From contig NZ_CP026169.1 of NCBI RefSeq assembly GCF_002902985.1, positions 1 to 58,627 of the forward strand: a stretch of DNA of 58,627 nucleotides. The letters are read 5' to 3'. The DNA comes from Leclercia sp. LSNIH1 (GTDB lineage: Bacteria; Pseudomonadota; Gammaproteobacteria; Enterobacterales; Enterobacteriaceae). The position numbers and the translations under genes were made by a program. Shown piece after piece: positions 52,408 through 58,627 of the stretch. Numbering within the stretch: the stretch's first letter is position 1; the number at the start of each line of letters is the position of its first letter. The notes beneath the pieces are model-generated. The model saw only the letters and a program-made list of their open reading frames with translations, was not told the origin of the DNA and did no database searches.

Positions 52408-53121
52408 ATGAAAAAAACACTGACGGCAGTATTGCTGACCACCGGCCTGATTCTGGGAGGCGCGCAAAGCGCTTCCGCAGGCATCATCGTGACCAACCCT
52501 ACTGAGCTGGCTAAACAGGTCGAGCAGCTTCAGCAAATGGCGCAGCAGCTGGAGCAGCTTAAAAGCCAGCTGCAAACGCAGAAAAATATGTATGAGTCGA
52601 TGGCAAAGACAACCAACCTGGGCGATCTGCTGGGGACGTCTACCAGCACGCTGGCAAATAATTTGCCGGACAACTGGAAGGAGATCTACAGCGACGCCAT
52701 GAACTCCAGTTCTTCCGTCACGCCTTCAGTTAACAGCATGATGGGCCAGTTTAATGCGGAAGTTGACGACATGACGCCCAGCGAAGCAATTACCTACATG
52801 AACAAAAAGCTGGCTGAAAAAGGCGCTTATGACCGCGTTATGGCAGAAAAAGCCTACAACAACCAGATGCAGGAACTAACCGATATGCAGGAGCTGACGG
52901 AGCAGATTAAAACGACTCCAGACCTGAAATCGATTGCTGACTTACAGGCCCGTATCCAGACGTCACAGGGTGCTATTCAGGGTGAGCAGGCGAAGCTGAA
53001 TCTGATGAACATGTTGCAGCAGTCACAGGACAAGCTATTACGTGCGCAGAAAGAACGTGCCACCCACAATTTTGTTTTTGGAACCGGCGGGGACGTTACC
53101 GCGTCACCTTCAATTAACTGA
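52408..53121 (+). CDS. traC: TraC minor pilin/adhesin (VirB5)
   Basis: 237 residues from ATG 52408 with signal peptide ([20 protein letters not shown] and SASAG). Long helices ([20 protein letters not shown]). Sits at the pilus tip; TraC of pKM101 has a solved structure and can be supplied extracellularly. Confidence 0.95.
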   Translation: MKKTLTAVLLTTGLILGGAQSASAGIIVTNPTELAKQVEQLQQMAQQLEQLKSQLQTQKNMYESMAKTTNLGDLLGTSTSTLANNLPDNWKEIYSDAMNSSSSVTPSVNSMMGQFNAEVDDMTPSEAITYMNKKLAEKGAYDRVMAEKAYNNQMQELTDMQELTEQIKTTPDLKSIADLQARIQTSQGAIQGEQAKLNLMNMLQQSQDKLLRAQKERATHNFVFGTGGDVTASPSIN

Positions 53122-53128
53122 GGTAATT

Positions 53129-53356
53129 ATGAAAAAACTACTGCTTGTTATCCCTTTCCTCCTGGTGGCCTGCGATGCCTCGCATGACGTGGAGTGGTAC
53201 AAAAAACATGAGAAAGAGCGCAAGGCAACAATTCAGGAATGCAAGAAAGACGCGGATGAACTTCAGAAACCTGATTGCAAAAACGCGCGCGAAGCCGATC
53301 GTCAGCTGTTTGTGTTCGGCAAAAAAGACGGCGAAATCAATTCACCGAAAATTTAG
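53129..53356 (+). CDS. eex: Eex entry-exclusion lipoprotein
   Basis: 75 residues. Lipobox LLVACDAS, then a charged helical domain with paired cysteines (QECKKDADELQKPDCKNARE). Acts in the recipient to prevent entry of a second IncN plasmid. Located between traC and traD. Confidence 0.93.
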   Translation: MKKLLLVIPFLLVACDASHDVEWYKKHEKERKATIQECKKDADELQKPDCKNAREADRQLFVFGKKDGEINSPKI

Positions 53357-53371
53357 GAGTAAGGAGGCAAT

Positions 53372-54412
53372 ATGGCATTCACCCTAGTCGCAGACATTTT
53401 CGCAAAAGTAGACGGGGCGATTACGTCAATGGTGAGCGCCAATGTTGCCACCATTATCTCTGATGTAACGCCTCTGATTGCCACCTGTCTGACAATCAAG
53501 CTGATGGTTCAGGGGATGTACTCAGCGTTTAATCCGGGGGCGGGCGACAGCCTGAGTTCGCTGATTAAAGAGTATCTTTCCATAGCCCTTATCCTGAGCT
53601 TTGCAACGGCGGGCGGCTGGTATCAACAGGAACTGGTCAACGTGGCGCTTCACCTGCCGGATGATTTTGCCGGGATACTGTCTGCCCCTAATAAAGTCGG
53701 TGCAAGTGGCGTACCGGCGATTATTGATAGCGGTATTGAAAAAGGTATCAAGATCGTCAACACCGCATGGGAAGCCGCAGACGTGTTTTCATCGAGCGGC
53801 CTGGCCGCGTATGCCATTGGCGGCATTATGATGATTGCTACCGTTGTGCTGGGCGGCCTCGGTGCGGGCTTTGTGATCATGGCTAAGATCCTTCTGGCCG
53901 TTACGCTTTGTTTTGGCCCGATTGCAATCTTCTGCCTGCTGTGGGGAGCGACAAAAAACATCTTTGCTCGCTGGCTGGCGTCGGTCATTAACTATGGCCT
54001 TGTCGTCGTCATTCTTGCGCTCGTGTTTGGTTTCATCATGCAGATGTTCGACAACCTCCTGTCCTCGATGAACTCTGATGCCGCTTACTCATCAATCACT
54101 GGTTCTATCTCCGCCTTATTACTGACGGTCATTTCCGTTTTCGTTCTGTTCCAGATTCCGCAAATTGCCGCCAGCTGGGGTAGCGGTATCAGCGCCGGAG
54201 TTGCTGACGCCGCACGCTCTACGGGTTCTTCCATGCAGGCGCTTGGCAATATGGGCAGCCACGGCATGTTTGGCGGTAATGCGTTCAGAGGCGGTAACAG
54301 TGGCGGCGGCCAGCAATCGGCAGGTGGAGGAAGTGGCAGCAACAGCGGAGGAAGCAGTGGTTCTAATTTAAGTGGTAAGGCAAGGGGCAGTCGCGGGAAG
54401 AAGGCTGCATAA
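53372..54412 (+). CDS. traD: TraD polytopic membrane protein (VirB6)
   Basis: 346 residues with about five to seven transmembrane segments and a Gly/Ser-rich C-terminal tail (GGGQQSAGGGSGSNSGGSSG). Substrate-channel component of the inner membrane complex. Confidence 0.93.
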   Translation: MAFTLVADIFAKVDGAITSMVSANVATIISDVTPLIATCLTIKLMVQGMYSAFNPGAGDSLSSLIKEYLSIALILSFATAGGWYQQELVNVALHLPDDFAGILSAPNKVGASGVPAIIDSGIEKGIKIVNTAWEAADVFSSSGLAAYAIGGIMMIATVVLGGLGAGFVIMAKILLAVTLCFGPIAIFCLLWGATKNIFARWLASVINYGLVVVILALVFGFIMQMFDNLLSSMNSDAAYSSITGSISALLLTVISVFVLFQIPQIAASWGSGISAGVADAARSTGSSMQALGNMGSHGMFGGNAFRGGNSGGGQQSAGGGSGSNSGGSSGSNLSGKARGSRGKKAA

Positions 54413-54425
54413 AATTAAAACAAAA

Positions 54426-54461
54426 GTCGTTGAAATTGCAATTTCGGCGACTTATTATAAT
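54426..54461 (+). promoter_or_regulatory. Second tra promoter with Kor-type palindrome
   Basis: Palindrome with arms GTCG..GAAATT and AATTTC..CGAC around GC (54426-54451), followed by TATAAT at 54456-54461. It stands between traD and traN. The same motif precedes traL. Confidence 0.75.
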
Positions 54462-54494
54462 TAGTACGTTCAACAACCGATAATGGATGCCGTA

Positions 54495-54641
54495 ATGCGC
54501 AGCTTATTGCTTATGGGAGTTCTTCTGATTAGCGCCTGTTCCAGCGGGCATAAACCGCCACCGGAGCCGGACTGGAGCAACACCGTTCCAGTAAACAAAA
54601 CAATCCCGGTTGATACGCAAGGTGGTGCAAATGAAAGCTAA
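54495..54641 (+). CDS. traN: TraN lipoprotein (VirB7)
   Basis: 48 residues: [20 protein letters not shown] with lipobox SAC, then a Pro-rich tail ending TQGGANES. VirB7 lipoproteins stabilise the outer-membrane core with TraO and TraF. The end overlaps the traE start by 11 bp. Confidence 0.92.
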
Positions 54642-55329
54642 TAAAAAAACAGGGCTTACACGTGAAGCCATTAAAGAGTTCAACGAAAGCCGTAAAGGGC
54701 TTGAAGTTGATCTGATGGATGAAGTGCTGAAGTCCCGGCGTACCGCCTGGATGGTTGCCACCGGTTCAGCGGTGGTAACTGTTTTTGCACTCTCTTTAGT
54801 TGGTTACGTGGTGCATAAGTACAGCCAGCCAATCCCCGCACATCTGCTAACGCTCAACGAGGCCACTCACGAAGTACAGCAGGTCAAGCTGACCCGCGAC
54901 CAGACCTCTTATGGTGACGAAATTGATAAGTTCTGGCTGACACAATATGTCATTCACCGTGAGAGCTATGACTTCTATTCAGTTCAGGTCGACTATACGG
55001 CCGTTGGCTTAATGTCCACGCCGAACGTGGCAGAGTCTTACCAGAGCAAGTTCAAGGGCCGCAACGGTCTTGATAAGGTTCTGGGCGACAGTGAAACGAC
55101 CCGCGTGAAGATTAACTCTGTGATCCTCGATAAACCGCACGGCGTAGCAACGATACGCTTTACTACGGTTCGCCGCGTGCGCAGCAATCCCGTTGATGAT
55201 CAGCCGCAGCGCTGGATTGCCATTATGGGGTATGAATATAAATCGCTGGCGATGAATGCTGAGCAGCGTTATGTCAACCCGCTGGGTTTCCGCGTGACGA
55301 GTTATCGCGTCAACCCTGAAGTTAACTGA
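54631..55329 (+). CDS. traE: TraE (VirB8)
   Basis: 232 residues from ATG 54631 ([20 protein letters not shown]). One N-terminal transmembrane helix ([20 protein letters not shown]) and a periplasmic NTF2-like domain. Bitopic assembly factor. Confidence 0.95.
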
Positions 55330-55339
55330 GGGCTGCCCC

Positions 55340-57384
<2,045 letters not shown>

Positions 57385-57390
57385 AAAAGT

Positions 57391-57412
57391 GGGCGCTTAG
57401 CGCCCGCTTTTC
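57391..57412 (+). terminator. Hairpin between traF and traG
   Basis: GGGCGC-TTA-GCGCCC followed by GCTTTTCTTC. Resembles a weak intrinsic terminator and could reduce traG-nuc expression. Confidence 0.5.
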
Positions 57413-57425
57413 TTCAGGAGTAATC

Positions 57426-58421
57426 ATGACTGATGCAGCTTTCTATCAACTTGGCCCACTGCGCGAGTATTTAGAAGATCCTACTGTTTTTGAAATTCGC
57501 ATTAACTGCTTTCAGGAAGTTATCTGTGATACGTTCAGCGGCCGCAGGGTTGTGCAGAACGCGGCAATTACGGCAGATTTTATTAGGAACCTTGCTAAAT
57601 CGTTGGTGAGCAGCAACAAGCTGACCATGCAGGCCATTAATGACGTGATCCTGCCTGGCGGGATCAGGGGCGTTATCTGTCTGCCCCCTGCGGTGATTGA
57701 CGGTACAACGGCCGTAGCGTTTCGTAAGGATTTGGCGGCCGATAAAAATCTGGAGCAGCTGACCAGCGAGGGGATTTTCAGTGACTGCCGGAAGATTACC
57801 GGCAGCAAGCAAAGCCTAACGGATGATGATTTTTTCCTTAAAGAGCTGCACAGCAGCGAAAAATGGCCCGCATTCCTGCAAACCGCCGTTGAGAAGAAAC
57901 GCACTATCGTGATCTGCGGTGAAACCGGGTCGGGGAAAACGGTACTCACGCGCGCGCTGTTAAAATCGCTACATAAAGACGAGCGTGTAATTATTTTAGA
58001 GGACGTTCACGAAGTCACGGTCGATCACGTTGTAGAAGCCGTTTATATGATGTACGGCGATGCAGGAAAGATCGGCCGCGTCAGCGCCACTGATGCCCTG
58101 CGAGCCTGTATGCGTCTGACACCGGGCCGTATCATCATGACTGAGCTTAGGGATGATGCTGCGTGGGATTATCTTAAAGCACTTAATACCGGCCATCCAG
58201 GCGGTGTTATGTCAACGCACGCTAACTCTGCGCGCGATGCCTTTAACCGTATTGGGCTGCTTATCAAGGCGACCCCTATCGGCCGTATGCTCGATATGAG
58301 CGATATTATGCGAATGCTCTACTCCACCATTGACGTTGTGGTGCATATGGAAAAGCGGAAAATCAAAGAAATTTATTTTGACCCTGAATATAAAATGCAG
58401 TGTGTGAACGGGAGCCTGTAA
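57426..58421 (+). CDS. traG: TraG ATPase (VirB11)
   Basis: 331 residues. Walker A IVICGETGSGKTVLTRAL, Asp box VIILEDVHEV, Walker B-like GRIIMTELRDDAAWDY, His box TGHPGGVMSTHAN. Hexameric traffic ATPase. AGGAG upstream of ATG. Its stop overlaps the nuc start. Confidence 0.95.
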   Translation: MTDAAFYQLGPLREYLEDPTVFEIRINCFQEVICDTFSGRRVVQNAAITADFIRNLAKSLVSSNKLTMQAINDVILPGGIRGVICLPPAVIDGTTAVAFRKDLAADKNLEQLTSEGIFSDCRKITGSKQSLTDDDFFLKELHSSEKWPAFLQTAVEKKRTIVICGETGSGKTVLTRALLKSLHKDERVIILEDVHEVTVDHVVEAVYMMYGDAGKIGRVSATDALRACMRLTPGRIIMTELRDDAAWDYLKALNTGHPGGVMSTHANSARDAFNRIGLLIKATPIGRMLDMSDIMRMLYSTIDVVVHMEKRKIKEIYFDPEYKMQCVNGSL

Positions 58422-58627
58422 TGAAAAACTTAGCAACCTGGCTTCTGGCCGCAGCATTTACGACAGCCGCCCTGCCCGCCTTTGCGGTGGAACCATCCGT
58501 TCAGGTTGGCTACTCGCCTGAAGGAAGCGCCCGCGTTCTCGTCCTGAGCGCCATTGACTCCGCAAAAACCTCGATACGGATGATGGCTTATTCTTTTACC
58601 GCCCCGGATATTATGAAGGCACTGGTA
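58421..58627 (+). CDS. nuc: Nuc endonuclease, N-terminal part (continues at 1)
   Basis: 69 codons: signal peptide MKNLATWLLAAAFTTAALPA and FAVEPSVQVGYSPEGSARV to the window end. The open frame joins base 1 with no missing base. See 1-327 for the catalytic part. Confidence 0.95.
   Translation, partial: MKNLATWLLAAAFTTAALPAFAVEPSVQVGYSPEGSARVLVLSAIDSAKTSIRMMAYSFTAPDIMKALV

Overview
The window appears to be one complete circular IncN-type conjugative plasmid of an enterobacterium (Klebsiella, E. coli or a relative), opened inside the nuc gene. The last 207 bases encode the signal peptide and N-terminus of Nuc, and base 1 continues the same reading frame to a 177-residue protein. The IncN identity rests on recognisable proteins (RepA, StbABC, TraIJK, TraL-TraG, KikA, Eex, ArdA, ArdB, MucAB, Nuc) and on the 37-bp iteron field beside repA.

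Layout. Positions 1-790 and 16431-16772 are the end of nuc and the two halves of fipA. fipA is split by a 15.64-kb nest of mobile elements at 791-16430, flanked by the duplication TATAT. From outside in, the nest holds: a Tn3-family transposon reduced to its ends, a truncated ArsR-type gene and the tnpA 3' end; a truncated IS26; a Tn2-like tnpA remnant; a Tn4401 remnant (right inverted repeat, ISKpn6, a blaKPC gene matching KPC-2, and the last part of ISKpn7); a complete 7.8-kb Tn5403-like transposon inserted in the Tn4401 tail, carrying sulP, uspA and a glycosyltransferase gene; and an intact, inverted IS26. Positions 16772-21955 are traIJK, followed by oriT (predicted nic at 22165/22166). 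Positions 22281-31578 are the leading region: stbABC, then antirestriction and unknown genes on the minus strand, served by repeated CUP promoter elements. Positions 31690-34714 carry SOS-controlled mucAB, an SprT-like protease and an ArdK/KorA-like repressor. Positions 34789-38065 are oriV, repA and about 54 copies of a 37-bp iteron. Positions 38434-39193 are a resolvase and its probable res site. Positions 39194-42638 are a class 1 integron (dfrA14-like cassette, mobC fragment, IS6100) flanked by CTGTT. Positions 42699-45374 are the EcoRII restriction-modification pair. Positions 45470-48053 are an IS1 scrap, an Mrr-like nuclease, kikA and a Kor-type regulator. Positions 48096-58421 are the mating-pair-formation genes traL to traG.

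How it works together. TraK, TraJ and TraI process oriT and drive transfer through the TraL-TraG type IV secretion system. The predicted T-strand is the plus strand, so the leading-region genes ardA, ardB and their CUP-driven neighbours, all on minus, have the incoming strand as template. This fits early anti-defence expression. A shared GTCAATACAAGTAC box links the CUP promoters to the ardK promoter, suggesting one autoregulated regulon. Two palindromic sites before traL and traN probably belong to the Kor circuit. The accessory load confers carbapenem resistance (KPC) and trimethoprim resistance (DfrA), plus error-prone repair and restriction-modification. The least explained parts are the SulP-UspA-glycosyltransferase cargo and the small leading-region genes.
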